The notes below the pieces were generated by a model. The model saw only the letters and a list, made by a program, of their open reading frames with translations. It was not told the DNA's origin and made no database searches. From contig JAVTVX010000009.1 in the NCBI GenBank assembly GCA_033439265.1, forward strand, positions 12,675,109 through 12,739,108: 64,000 nucleotides of DNA, written 5' to 3'. Made by a program: the position numbers and the translations under genes. Source of the stretch: Dillenia suffruticosa. Lineage: Eukaryota > Streptophyta > Magnoliopsida > Dilleniales > Dilleniaceae. Each line of letters begins with the position of its first letter. Positions within the stretch are counted from its first letter, which is position 1. Positions 37,401 through 55,199 of the stretch are shown here, one piece after another.

Positions 37401-40400
37401 AATATCTTGTTTTTTTTTTTTTTTTTAATTTGTAATTTGTCAATCAGCTCGTTTGTAAAGGGCAGCACCTCTCTGAACGGTTAGCCTGAGGCTTAGTAAG
37501 GTGCTGCTGCAGAGCTAGCGCCTTAAGTGCCTTAACAACACTGATATATTTTCATAGAAATAATACTATTTTAAGTTGTGTCCTAACAATTCTGGTACTT
37601 CCTTATTTTTCCTTTGTGGAAGTCTTTTGTATCTTCATGTCTGGGTCCATGCTGTTTGAATTTGTGGCCAACCTTATTGTTGTGCCGAGGGCCAACCTCA
37701 TATCTTAAAAAACTTTCTAGGAAGTACAATTTTGAAGATATATGTCTGGTTCAAAGTTTAGGTAGTTTGGATCTCTTGCATGCGATGTTGTAGTCCATCA
37801 GCATTCTTGCTTCCACAGATAACAGGAACATGGCTCTGGGCTTGTTCCGCCTGTCATTATGATGTTCTGATACCTCAAACAGCTTCATCGAATCTTGATC
37901 ATCTGTTTGCTTGACAACCTTAAAATTTGAAAACCATCATTGATATCTCTTGGTTGATGTAAAAATTATTATTGTTCTTCAGAGGTAAATTTCAACTGTG
38001 AAGACTATATATAAGAACTATGAAGAAATATTTTAAAAGAGGAATTTGTTGGTCCAAGATGTATAAATCATTTGTATCTCTCTCTCTCTCTCTCTCTTGC
38101 ATTGTAACCAACTCTCGACAGCTATAGCGCTCATGCTCATTCTGCATACATGGTGCATGTACAAACCATTTTCTAGTTTTTCATTGGAACTCTGAACAAA
38201 CATTGCTTTGTGCTGGTTTACTATTGTGTTTTTGTTAAACATAGCAAATTCAATAGAAACAAATTTTTTTTTGAGCTTCTTGAAGTTATCTTTCATATGG
38301 TTGATTGGTTTATTCGTAGGCAAGTCTTTTTTGTCACTTGTGGTACTGTCCCATATTCTCAGGGTTATAATTAATATCTTGTAATTTCTGTTGTCTTCTT
38401 TGTTTAAGTTCAGATATGGAGAGTTTCTCTGCAAGGAGATCAATGTGGGGATGCGGCATGTGTGGATATTGGTAGTCAGCCAAAGGATTTGACCATTGCT
38501 TTAAGTTCTCCTGAGCTTGCTTTGATTGCTTTCGATTCTGGTGTTGTCTTGCTTAATGGCACTAAAGTACTGTCAAAAATCAACCTTGGATTTCCCATAA
38601 CAGCATCTGCCATCTCACCAGATGGAAGTGAAGCCATAATAGGTGGGGAGGATGGAAAGTTGCATGTATATTCTATTGCAGGAGATACCCTTACTAAAGA
38701 AGCTGTGCTTGAGAAACATCGGGGTGCAATTACTGTGATAAGATATTCTCCAGATGTTTCGATGTTTGCTTCAGCTGATGTTAATAGAGAAGCTGTTGTG
38801 TGGGATCGTGCCTCTAGAGAGGTATTAATTACTTGCCGCTCTTTTTAGTTATTTTGAGTATCATAAGCGTGATAATTAGGCAACTAAGGTTCTTCACTTC
38901 ATGTTGGGTAAAAACCTTATCCTGATCAGAAAGTTGCTTGCATTGCATCTTCCCAAGCCCTTGGGTTCAATAATTGGAGGCAATCACTTGTTTGTCAAAG
39001 AAGATACAGTTTTGCACACATTGCAGGACTGGCCATCCTAGTCCCAACATATTTTCTGGTATATTTTGAGCAGGAGGTGACTTTTAACTACATGTTTGGG
39101 AGGTGAAATTCTTTGGTGTGAAGTACCCCTTCTTTTGCATAACAAATCAGAAGAAAAAAGCTCATTCATACATCCTCATCCAACACCCCTGTAACCATGT
39201 ACTCCTAATGTGCATGTGAATGCATGACAAGATACAAATTTAGAGATGACATGGATTATTTGCATTTTGATTTTTCACTGACTTAAAGATGTACATGTTA
39301 GTAAGTGCATATTTAGGCTTTGGATCCCTGGTCAATCATTGAACCCTAGCATGTCAACGTGTCTTGAAGATCTGATTGATAAATAATGTGAAATGGGAAA
39401 TATTTTAAAATCTTGCCTAGTGATGGCATTTTGACATAAGCAATGGTGGAGGCAAATGTCCATAGTGATTGGGGCCCACAACAGGCAGGTCATTTTTACA
39501 AAGAGTAGTTTTTATCAGCTTGACTGAGTTGTATACTTTTTTTTTCCACCTGCAAAATCTCCAGTAATTTTGGAACTTTCTTTCTATGGTAAATAATAAT
39601 AGAAAATCATATAGAAGGAAAGAAACGTTTTGTGCTTACATTTCAAAAACCATCAATAGGCAACCGCAGAATGTAAATTGATTTCTTAGTGAAGATACAT
39701 GATCATTTTGTTTTTAGATCAAAAGGCATATACACAACTGCAAGGATGAGAAATCCTTGGAGATGAAAAGAAGAATAAAACTAATGGTGATAATAGCTCT
39801 GCTGAACTCTTTTAAACTATAACTTCTATAGATCTGTGAAGCATGAGCCTGTAGAGAAGAATAACAAACAATCTTATCCCACATAAGAGATTAGAATCAA
39901 GGAACTGATCTCTAAAGATTCTGGTGTTACGCACTCTCCAAATGCATCAAGAAATAGCCATTGAAGCACATCTCCAAAGTAAACAAGCATCTTTTTTCCT
40001 CCCAAAACTTTTGATGTTCATTAAAAGCAAATCAGAGAGGCTCCTAGGACAAACCCCCACCTCTTCACCCCAGCAAAAAGGCAGTTCCACATCTCTCAAG
40101 CCACTGAACAATGCATAAACAAGTGATCTCTATTTTTAGAATTGTTGAAGCACATGACGCATACATTCAGAAAGAGAGCTTTAAGAGGTCTTTCTTTTGT
40201 AACAAATCATTGGTGTTGTCTTGTTAGGCACCGTGGACCAAATAAAAGTCTTAATCATATAAGAAACCTTGCCTTCCAAACAAAATTATTCTTAAAAAAA
40301 GGGACGGTGCTGAGGAAGTCTGATAATATTATCATTTCTTTTTTTTTTCTAGTACATCAATCAACTTAATTGCACAAGGAAAGTAACTTTCCTCCTTGTT

Positions 40401-43400
40401 TTCTAAATCTATAAGAATTTGAAGGAAAAATTCTTCTATATTTGCCTGGTACAACAGACTTTTTCTCAAGAATCATGTCCTTCCAATCCAGCCAAGCTGC
40501 AAAATCATAAAGACCAATGAATTGCTGCACACAGCATGACAAGTCATTGGTATAAAATCGTATTCAAAGCCACAGCCATTTACTGAGTAGAGCGCTGTTC
40601 CATGCTTGCTGTTGTTTAAAAAGAATTGCGGCCTTATGTTGACAGCTGTAAAATCTCCTAAATTATAGGATGTAAAATTGTAAATCACTTAAATAAGTGA
40701 TCTCCTAAATTATAGGATGTAAAATTATAAATAATTTAAATTAGGGTTATATATTTAGTCTCTTATTTTTAGCCTTTATTTCATACTTGCTATTTTAGAA
40801 ATATTGTATAAATAGGCATGTAATTCATAGTATGAGCAAGAGAAAGTAGAATAAGAAATATTTTATTCCTTTTTCTCTCTTATTTACATCATGGTATTAG
40901 AGCCTGGCTGCCTTTAGCAGACAGGATTCTCAAGGGTTTAGGCTATTGTCATCTCACTTCTGCAGAAGCGTCTTAGTAACAGATTCCTCTTTTTCTGCCT
41001 TTTCCTTCGAGTATGGCGGATGGAAAAAAATCTGTTACCGAAAACAAGGTTGGTCTCTTAGGTGATAATCCCTCTTTGCAAATCAGTCTTGTAAAGCTGG
41101 ATGGTACAAATTACCTTTCTTGGTCAAGGTCGTGTTTATTGTTCATCTAAGCACGTCACTTGAAGGGCTATGTTACAGGGGAAAAACCAAAGCCAGCAAT
41201 TACATATTCAACCTACATCCAATGGGAGGTTGAAAACTCACTTGTTATGTCATGGCTTATAAATTCCATGCAGCCCCATATTTCTAAAGGTTATTTGTTG
41301 TTTAATACTACTCAAAAAATTCGGAGTGCAGTATCTTTAACCTATTCTTAGGTGGGCAACGATGCTCAAATCTTTGAATTGCGGAATAAGGTACATGGAA
41401 CTAAACAAGGTGAGATGACTATTGTTCAATATTTTGCTGAATTGAGTGGTTTATGGCAAGAACTTGATTACTACCAAGATTTTCAGGCTGTTTGCCCTGA
41501 AGATGCGACTAAATTTGAGAAATTGGTAGAAAAGGAGTGCTATGATACACAGTTTCAATAGAGAAAGCTGGCCTGGTGTCTAAGACTACTCGTGAACAAA
41601 CGAAAACCGGTGATTCAAGCACATTAGATAAAGATCAATGGAAGTGTGATTATTGTGGAAAACCTGGGCACACTAAAGATAGGTGTTGGAAGCTTCATGG
41701 TCGACCAAATAAGAGCCGAGGAGGAAAGTATACAAGGTCGCCAAGACCACAGGCAAACATGCTTGAAAGTGTTGAAACACTCGTGTCTAGCGAGATCACC
41801 AATGGAGGCTTTTCCAATGAAGAGGTACAAACCTTAAGGCGTTTTTTGCCCCGGTTAGATTCTCACTCAAGCACTACCGCTTCTGCTTCTTCCAATTTTG
41901 CCAATTCAGGTACTTCGTTTCTTGCGAATTACTCTACAAAAAATAATAATCCTCAGATCATAGATTCTGGAGTATCAGATCACATGACTGGCTGCTCCAA
42001 TAATTTTCTAACCTACTCTTTGTGTTCTGATAAAGGCCGTATTGCAGATGGGGTCTTTATCTTCTATTTTTGGAAAAGGTTTTATTAATTGTAGTTCCTC
42101 TCTCAAATTGCCTTCAGTCCTTCATATTCCAAATTTTCCAAATAATCTTTTATCTGTTAGTAAACTCACAAAAGAGTTCAACTGTAAAGCTGAATTCTAT
42201 CCTTATTGTTTATTTCAGGAATTGAAAACAGGGAAAACGATTGGTTATGGTAAAGAGCAAGATGGCTTATATCTGCTAGAGGAAAGTAATAACCATTCGA
42301 TTTCTATTCAAAATCAAGCCTTATTAGGAGATTCAATGTCTACTAATCAACAATTAATTCAGTGGCATAGAAGATTAGGGCACCCATCTTTTTCTATTTT
42401 GGAGAAATTATATCCTAGTTTGTTTAAGCAATGCAATTTGGATTCATTAGTTTGTGATGCTTGTGAGTATGCTAAACATACAAGGACTTCTTATCCTTCA
42501 GTTAATATTTAAAGTATAGTTCCTTTCATGACAATTCATTTTGATGTTTGGGGCCCTACACATATTGTTTCATTGTCAGGTTATAGATGGTTTGTTACCT
42601 TTATTGATTGTTGTACTAGAATGACATGGGTTTATTTGATGAAAGCAAAGAATGAAGTTTTTACTTGTTTTCAATCATTTCATAACATGATTTGTACACA
42701 ATTTAATGCTAAGGTTCAGGTTTTGAGAACTGACAATGGTACGGAATATATGGACAATGCTTTTTGAGTCTATCTCGATTCCCATGGTATATTGCATCAA
42801 ACTAGTTGTGTTTATACAAGTGCACAAAATGAAGGAAGAACAGACATTTATTAGAAGTGGCTAGGTCTCTCATGTTCACTATGAATGTTCCAAAAATCTA
42901 TTAGGGGGATGCAGTGCTTTCAACTGCATACCTTATTAATAAAATGCCCTTAAGGACACTGAATTTTAAAAGTCCTTTAGAAGTTTTGCAGGGTACTAAT
43001 TCCTATACTGTTCCTCCTAAGGTTTTTGGATGTGTGTGCTTTGTCCATAAGAGGAATGTGGGGAAATTATATCCTAGGGCCCTTAAGTGTGTGTTTGTTG
43101 GGTACCTCTCCGGTCAAAAGGGTTATAAGTGTTATCATCCTCCAAGTAGAAAATACCTTGTGAGTATGGATGTTACTTTTGAGAATTTGAGCCTTACTTC
43201 TCTTCACCCTAATCACCTCTTCAGGGGGAGGATAAAAAAGAATAGGTGATATCTTTTGCACCAATACATTTTTCTAACCCAATCATTAGTGACAATGATG
43301 AAAATGATAAACAACTTCATGTTGGGAGACTAGATAGGGCAGATTTGAGGACTTATACACGCAGGGACAAAGTAGATAAAGCCATTGAGCATGTTCTACC

Positions 43401-46180
43401 AAGTCAAGCGCCTCCTTTGTTACCAACTCACTTAATTCAGTAACTCAAGACTAGTTGTCGTTTCTTACAATTCGTTGTCTCCTTCCTATAGAGCCTTTGT
43501 ATCGTCCATGTCTTCTGTCTCTATTCCATAGGGTTGGCATATAAGGATCCTAAATGGAAAGAAGCTATGGTTGATGAGACGAAGGCTTTGACAAAAAATG
43601 AAACATGGAAACTTGTTCCTCTACCATTGGAAAAGAAACCAGTTGGATGCAAATGGGTGTTCATTGTTAAACACAAGGCTGATGGAACAATAGAAAGGTA
43701 CAAAGCTCGACTGGTGGCGAAAGGATTCTCTCAAATATATGGAGTGGACTATCAAGAGACCTTTGCACTAGTTGCAAAAATGAATGCTATTAGAATTCTA
43801 TTGTCATGTGTAGCTAACCTTGATTGGGATCTATTGCAGTTAGATGTCAAGAATGCTTTCCTACATGACGATTTAGAAGAAGAAGTATATATGGAAATTC
43901 CTCCTGGATTTGACTGTGAGAAAACTAAAGGAAAGGTTTGTCGTTTAAAGAAAGCCTTGTATGGCTTGAAGCAGTCACCTAGAGCATGATTTGGCAGGTT
44001 TAGTAAAGCCATGGTCTCATTTGGATATTGCCAAAGCAATGCAGACCATACTTTGTTCTTCAAACATCGCAACGATAAAATTGCTATGCTTATTGTTTAT
44101 GCTGATGATATTGTTGTCACAGGGGATGATATGGAAAAAATCGGTAGACTAAAAAAACTACTAACTCAGGAGTTTGATGTTAAGAATTTGGGGAGATTAT
44201 GATATTTCCTTGGAATAGAGGTCGCTAGATCAGACAAGGGAATTTTTATTTCTCAAAGGAAATATATTTTAGATCTTGAGGAAATTGGTATGTTAGGGTG
44301 TAAGTCTACTGATTCTCCTATTGAAGCTAATCATAAATTGCAAGCTGGTTTTGGAAAACCAGTTGATATGGGTCGATATCAGAGATTGATTGGAAGATTG
44401 ATCTATGTCTTTCACACTAGGCCAGGTATAGCCTATGCTATAAGTGTGCTGAGTTAGTATATGCATGATCCTAGATATTCTCATCTACATGCTGTTTTTT
44501 GAGTACTAAAATATCTAAAATTTGCACCTGGAAAAGGATTACTCTTTTCAAAGCATGGTCATTTGAAAATACATGGATTTATAGATGCAGATTGGGCTGG
44601 ATGTCCTGATGATAGGAGGTCTACATCTGGTTATTGCACATTTGTAGGTGGGAATTTAGTCACTTGGAGAAGCAAGAAACAAACTGTGGTAGCTCGATCA
44701 AGTGCAGAGGCAGAATATAGAACTATGGCAATGGGTGTTTGTGAATTGTTATGGTTTTGAAAATTAATGGAAGATTTACAGTTGTTAGAAGGAAACTACT
44801 TGTCTTTATATTGTGATAACATGGCTGCCATCAATATTGCTCATAATCCGGTTCAACATAATCGAACAAAGCACATAGAGATTGATCGACATTTTATCAA
44901 GGATAAAATATCTAATGGAGTCTTGGATATTTGTCGCGTGACTTCCGAGAACCAGCTAGCTGATGTTCTTACTAAGGGACTTGGTAGTAGATCATTTCAT
45001 ACTCTAATTTGCAAGATGGGCATGTGTGATATCTATGCACCATCTTGAGGGGGAGTGTTGACAGTTGTAAAATCTTATAAATTATATGATGTAAAATTGT
45101 AAATCACTTAAATTAGTGATCTTCTAAATTATAGGATGTAAAATTATAAATAACTTAAATTAGGGCTGTTTATTTAGTCTCTTACTTTTACCCTTATTTT
45201 TAGCCTTTATTTCATACTTCCTATTTTAGAAATATTATATAAATAGGCATGTAATTTATAGTATGAGCAAGAGAAAGTAGAATAAAAAATATTTTATTCC
45301 TTTTTCAATCTTATTTACATCAACTTATTTTCTTAAAGGGATAAAATCTGACCAAATTGGTTGAAGGGAGAAGTGATTGGAGTGCATAGAGTGAGGAAGG
45401 GTTTAGAAAGAGAGGGCTAGTGTTCTCTCTCTCTCATACCCTCCTATCAAGATTTCAAGAAAGTTGGAAAGAATCAGTGTATGTAGGGAAGAAGTATCCA
45501 AAACCTTCCTTTCTCAATGCTTTTGGGAAATGCAAATTCCAACAGACAGAAATGTTATCCTTGTAGAAGATAGATACAGATGTAGTATGAAAATTTGAAT
45601 TTTTGTCTTATAAAGGTAAACCACCTCCAACAGTCTTGTATCTTCAAGAGAACACAAAGTGATAGCCTTGAGAAATAAATTTGAAAAGACCTGATTTCAA
45701 ATTTACAAGGAATCTAATCCCTGTGCCATTTAAATTTTGATTTCACAAGGAATCCATGTTTATGAGTGACCTGGGATAGACATAACATACCTCTAATTGA
45801 ACTGGTGAGTTATAACATTTTATATTGAAATGACATCTATGATCTAATTCCTTTAATTTTTAGGGGGAATTGTAATTTTCTTCTTGTTCCCCAAGTTGAT
45901 TGAGAAATTATAATTTCAGATAAAGCTCAAGAACATGTTGTACCACACCGCTCGCATAAATTGTCTTGCTTGGTCTCCTGATAACAGCATGGTTGCTACT
46001 GGTTCGCTTGATACATGTGTCCTCATCTATGAAGTTGATAAGCCAGCCTCAAATCGTGTAACTATAAAGGGAGCTCACCTAGGTGGGGTTTATGGATTGG
46101 CCTTCGTTGATGATCAAAGTGTAGTGAGTACTGGCGAGGATGCCTGTGTACGTGTTTGGAAGTTAAGTCCTCAAAATTGA
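19771..46180 (+). CDS. AIP1: Actin-interacting protein 1 (WD40 double propeller), 6 exons
   Basis: Cytoplasmic partner of ADF/cofilin that speeds actin filament disassembly and caps severed ends. Exons: 19771-20162, 28346-28507, 32721-32907, 34767-35189, 38414-38821, 45920-46180. All introns are GT-AG and the exons join in frame to 610 codons, the usual length for plant AIP1. WD repeats are spread through the whole protein, for example [15 protein letters not shown] (exon 1), [18 protein letters not shown] (exon 2), [15 protein letters not shown] and [16 protein letters not shown] (exon 3), [14 protein letters not shown] (exon 4), [13 protein letters not shown] and NREAVVWD (exon 5), and [11 protein letters not shown] near the C-terminus. 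The ATG at 19771 starts the conserved [19 protein letters not shown]-terminus. No damage is seen in any exon. The oddity is gene size: introns of 8.2, 4.2, 1.9, 3.2 and 7.1 kb filled with transposons. Identity is from family knowledge of plant AIP1. Confidence 0.95.
21839..22006 (+). pseudogene. Exon-like gene fragment in AIP1 intron 1
   Basis: The frame opens at 21782, but the credible part follows a polypyrimidine tract and an acceptor-like ttcttggtcag ending at about 21803. It reads [20 protein letters not shown], then [20 protein letters not shown], and ends at a TAG at 22004. Composition looks coding, and the next 150 bases look like a 3' UTR. I do not recognise the parent gene. It is not part of AIP1: AIP1 exons 1 and 2 join perfectly without it. 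The most likely explanation is a captured or duplicated terminal exon. It could also be chance. Confidence 0.35.
22290..22590 (+). mobile_element. LINE 3' remnant (zf-RVT region)
   Basis: Translation on the plus strand gives [20 protein letters not shown] followed by a decayed downstream part, resembling the zinc-binding region that follows the reverse transcriptase in plant L1-type LINEs (cysteine pair C-x2-C, then a W-rich segment). Stops interrupt it. Only a short piece remains, inside AIP1 intron 1. Confidence 0.5.
22855..23102 (-). repeat. LTR of intron-1 copia (3' LTR in element orientation)
   Basis: About 248 bases beginning TGAGAAACTCAGGAATAG and ending CTATTTTTAGCA. It aligns by eye along its length with 26954-27195, with many substitutions, so the insertion is old. 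It borders the polypurine tract at 23103-23115. Confidence 0.75.
24013..24189 (-). mobile_element. Au-type SINE with 19-bp target duplication
   Basis: Flanked by a perfect 19-bp duplication TTATTGTGTAATAACAATA at 23994-24012 and 24190-24208. On the minus strand the body has a tRNA-like head (GGTGCAACGGTTGAGTTGCT), a pol III B box GGTTCGAGAC (24134-24125), a middle part with AAACAGTCTCTTTGC and AGGGAAGGTTGCGTACAT, and an end with CCCCGTACTAAGCCGGGGAG. This is the layout of the angiosperm Au SINE family. It sits inside the intron-1 copia, so it inserted later than that element. It has no coding capacity. Confidence 0.85.
26954..27195 (-). repeat. LTR of intron-1 copia (5' LTR in element orientation)
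   Basis: Partner of 22855-23102, beginning TGAGAAACTTATGAATAG and ending CTATTTCCAGCA. Just inside it, read on the minus strand, GTTGGTACGAAC may be a decayed primer-binding site. Confidence 0.75.
27196..28345. other. Rest of AIP1 intron 1
   Basis: AT-rich intron sequence with no recognisable gene or element. It ends in the acceptor tttgcaatag at 28345. Confidence 0.6.
30383..30577 (+). repeat. 97-bp tandem duplication in AIP1 intron 2
   Basis: Two adjacent units beginning AAGGACGGTTAAGAAGTTGG and AAGGATGGCTAAGAAGTTGG. Both contain GATCCTTTATGTGGAATTT and end CAAGAGTT. They differ at about one base in ten, so the duplication is not recent. Confidence 0.8.
31150..31330 (+). mobile_element. 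Possible LINE 3' fragment in AIP1 intron 2
   Basis: The short translated phrase [10 protein letters not shown] matches the W-x-IWxERN style motif near the end of plant LINE ORF2 products. Neighbouring sequence is too decayed to confirm. Confidence 0.25.
32908..34766. other. AIP1 intron 3 with CT microsatellites
   Basis: 1.9 kb intron. (CT)n tracts lie at about 34158-34201 and 34375-34408. They bracket a segment (34205-34370) that resembles 3640-3830. A 44-bp unit, CTTTTCAATT-GATCATTGC, is tandemly duplicated at about 34448-34535. Frames through the CT tracts are artefacts. Confidence 0.6.
34448..34535 (+). repeat. 44-bp tandem duplication in AIP1 intron 3
   Basis: Two adjacent copies containing GATCATTGCTGCATTG and CCTATGTTCTG, with few differences. 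Confidence 0.7.
35190..38413. other. AIP1 intron 4
   Basis: 3.2 kb intron. Includes a G run (about 36325-36336), long A and T runs, and a diverged internal duplication: the block at about 36435-36560 (GCTAGAGTGTGCCAA, CTCCTTTTGTCTTTG) resembles about 36763-36880 (GCTAATGTGCGCCAA, CTCCTTTGTCTCTTG). A CT microsatellite is at 38077-38097. No gene or element is firmly identified. Confidence 0.5.
38822..39699. other. Left part of AIP1 intron 5
   Basis: AT-rich intron sequence following the donor at 38822. Nothing identifiable is seen. Confidence 0.5.
39700..40636 (-). mobile_element. LINE remnant (zf-RVT region), antisense in AIP1 intron 5
   Basis: The minus-strand translation of about 40360-39920 contains [20 protein letters not shown], then an EMWNCLF segment. 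This is the C-x2-C ... H-x4-C pattern and tryptophan-rich tail of the zinc region after LINE reverse transcriptase. Stops and a frame change show it is dead. The copia element at 40637 is inserted to its right. Confidence 0.6.
40637..40891 (+). repeat. 5' LTR of intron-5 copia
   Basis: 255 bases from TGTTGACAGCTG to TTATTTACATCA. It carries a duplicated phrase (AAATTATAGGATGTAAAATT at two places) and a TATA-like TGTATAAATAG about 95 bases before its end, a plausible LTR promoter. Confidence 0.9.
41014..42090 (+). pseudogene. Copia gag and protease remnant
   Basis: Starts at ATG 41014 ([12 protein letters not shown]), followed by [11 protein letters not shown], typical of copia gag. A stop lies at 41148 and another at 41349. 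Near 41561 the frame changes and the middle of gag is missing. A CCHC zinc knuckle [14 protein letters not shown] is intact at about 41645-41690. The protease active site reads [10 protein letters not shown] (about 41963). A one-base insertion in a G run near 42052 moves the frame after the protease. Confidence 0.85.
42091..43250 (+). pseudogene. Copia integrase remnant
   Basis: The zinc-binding HHCC region is visible (HRRLGHPS at about 42367, [10 protein letters not shown] at about 42450). The core shows FDVWGP (first catalytic Asp, about 42540) and RTDNGTEY (second Asp, about 42730). A stop at 42764 and a frameshift near 42835 fall before the third acidic residue; the matching ...[11 protein letters not shown] segment follows in another frame. 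The C-terminal [15 protein letters not shown] region is at about 43060-43110. Confidence 0.85.
43530..45048 (+). pseudogene. Copia reverse transcriptase and RNase H remnant
   Basis: RT runs from [14 protein letters not shown] (43543) through [20 protein letters not shown] and [18 protein letters not shown] to [10 protein letters not shown], where TGA at 43987 replaces a codon. The YADD catalytic box follows at about 44099. RNase H shows [17 protein letters not shown] (about 44585), SSAEAEYR and LYCDNMAAI (about 44808). Stops at 44200, 44456, 44500 and 44758 break the frame, but the alignment needs few indels, so the decay is mostly point change. Confidence 0.9.
45056..45322 (+). repeat. 3' LTR of intron-5 copia
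   Basis: 267 bases, highly similar to 40637-40891, with small differences that include an extra ACCCTTATTTTT-like stretch of about a dozen bases. The two LTRs are similar enough to align without gaps over most of their length. Confidence 0.9.
45323..45919. other. Right end of AIP1 intron 5
   Basis: Intron sequence ending in the acceptor ataatttcag at 45919. It may continue the LINE remnant split by the copia insertion. No gene is seen. Confidence 0.5.
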
Positions 46181-53291
<7,111 letters not shown>

Positions 53292-53351
53292 GCTCGAATT
53301 GAATCTCTCAGGTTTTGGTGTAAACTTTTTTCTACTATGTATCATGGATTA

Positions 53352-53357
53352 AATAAA
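53352..53357 (+). terminator. Candidate polyadenylation signal of the beta-glucosidase
   Basis: AATAAA 60 bases after the stop codon. The position is plausible for a plant near-upstream element. Confidence 0.4.
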
Positions 53358-55199
53358 ACCACCTTCATCTAAATCCAGGTGAAAGCTCACTTGATTTGAA
53401 CACACCCTAGATCATGAATGTGTAGATTTGGTTATTTGCTATATGCATCGAAAACAATACATGTTATTTTGCGATGTAAACAAATTGTTAGTTGGGTTAA
53501 TATCTGACTAACATGGCAAGTGAATTCAAAGATGTTTCCTTCGTATAAGAGGGATTTAGAGCAACCATAGGGTGTCATGCAACTAAGAATGAGGAAAAGG
53601 AGTGATGAGGAAAGAAAGTTGTGACTTACATGATCTCCATTAACACAATACAAAAAAAGAAAAATAGAGAAAAAAATATCGGTCAAATTATACCTTAGTA
53701 TGGTATTAACACTATTAATAGAATCATCATATCACAAATAAAATCACAATAATATAAAATATTAATATAAACGTCAACTCAGAATATACTAAACTGTAAT
53801 CGAAAATAATTGATTCAAATTGTCAAAAAAATACCAACTTCTCACAAAATTATCAAAATTTATCAATTATAAAAATTCGGACCTATGTTGATAATAGTTA
53901 TACTTAACATTCAGAGGTACGAAAACTAAGGAAGATTTCAAATTTATAAAAAATATTCTAAGATTAATAGATATTTCTAGAGATAGAAGAAATTCAAAGG
54001 CTAACATAAGATTACAAAAATATAAAAAATTCCATAATTAACAACAAAATCTGAAAAATGATTATCAGAAATCCAAAAACAAGTTACAAATAAGAAATTC
54101 AAATACTAATAAATTAATTATTAATTTTATTATCAAAAGGCAAAACATTTTATCTTGATAATCATGCAAGGACCAATTAATTAGATAAATCTTCATATTT
54201 TCACAAATCGAGAATTATAAGTACTAAATTATTATATCACATATCAAGTTCATGCTGGACAAAGAGAAGATGATATAAATATTTGGGAAAAATTTTGTTT
54301 CAAGTACAGACAAACGTCCATACTTTCTATGTAAATGCCTCCTTAACTATACAAGACTATAATTTTAATCTTTCCATCTATATTCCATCACATTTTACTG
54401 TTAATTAATAAAAAAATAAATAATAAAAAATTTAAAACCAAATTGTCTTAAGTTTCTCTCTCTCTGCACATATTCAAAATAAAAAAGAAAAAGAAATGAG
54501 AGAGAACATGTGTTCTCTCTTTGCTTTTGAGACAGAATTTGAAAAAAAAAAAGGAAAAGGGAAAACGAGGATCTGAACGGAAGAGATTTTATGAGTAACT
54601 TTGAAATTTTGTGTTCTTGAATTTGGAGAATTTGAGAGAAAAACTAAGTGGGTTTTCTTCAATTTGGAGATGAAATTTCTAGTGCTGTAAGGATTTGGTA
54701 TAATAAAATTTGAAAAGCAGAGGATTTTGAGAGAGAGAGAGAGAGATTAGCTTTCGTAGAAGAAAAGTGGCATCTGGGTGAGAGAGAGAGGCTGAAAAGT
54801 GGACACAGAGATTAAAAAGATGAAAAAAAAAGAGTGTAATTTTTTGTTCTTTTGTAGATGATGGTATATGGCTCAAAGACCTAAAGTTCCATAATCATAG
54901 AATTTGAGATTCTTCAAGTCCACAATCCGATAGGGAAGTCTCTTGGTATCTATTAGTACAGCCCCCTCTCGGTCGGTTGACTACTCGGCTTTCGACATTA
55001 TCTAAGATTCCATTTCCAAAATAACTTTTTCTGGATAGGAAAGAAATCTTTAATTATTCTTGATAAGACAGAGAATATCCGTGACAACGTGAATTTTCAT
55101 AAAATTTTAAATCTTTTGAAAATTTTTAATATAACCCTATTAATCTTGAGATACTTTCATTAAAAAACAAGAGTTTCTACTCCTTGGATACATATGAGA
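53358..55199. other. AT-rich intergenic spacer
   Basis: No gene is seen. There are GA/CT microsatellites near 54455 and 54730. Short minus-strand frames have no recognisable content. The LTR of the Tat-type gypsy to the right may begin in this region. Confidence 0.5.

Larger units (their letters stand above)
40637..45322 (+). mobile_element. Ty1/copia retrotransposon with two LTRs in AIP1 intron 5
   Basis: 4.69 kb, same strand as AIP1. LTRs are 40637-40891 and 45056-45322, both TG...CA. Flanking 5-mers are CCTTA and ACTTA, an imperfect target duplication. The primer site TGGTATTAGAGCC (40892 on) and the polypurine tract TTGAGGGGGAG before 45056 are in place. Domains run gag with zinc knuckle, protease, integrase, RT, RNase H, in standard copia order. 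In-frame stops at least at 41148, 41349, 42764, 43987, 44200, 44456, 44500 and 44758, several frameshifts, and a gag deletion near 41561 show that it is non-autonomous. Confidence 0.95.
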
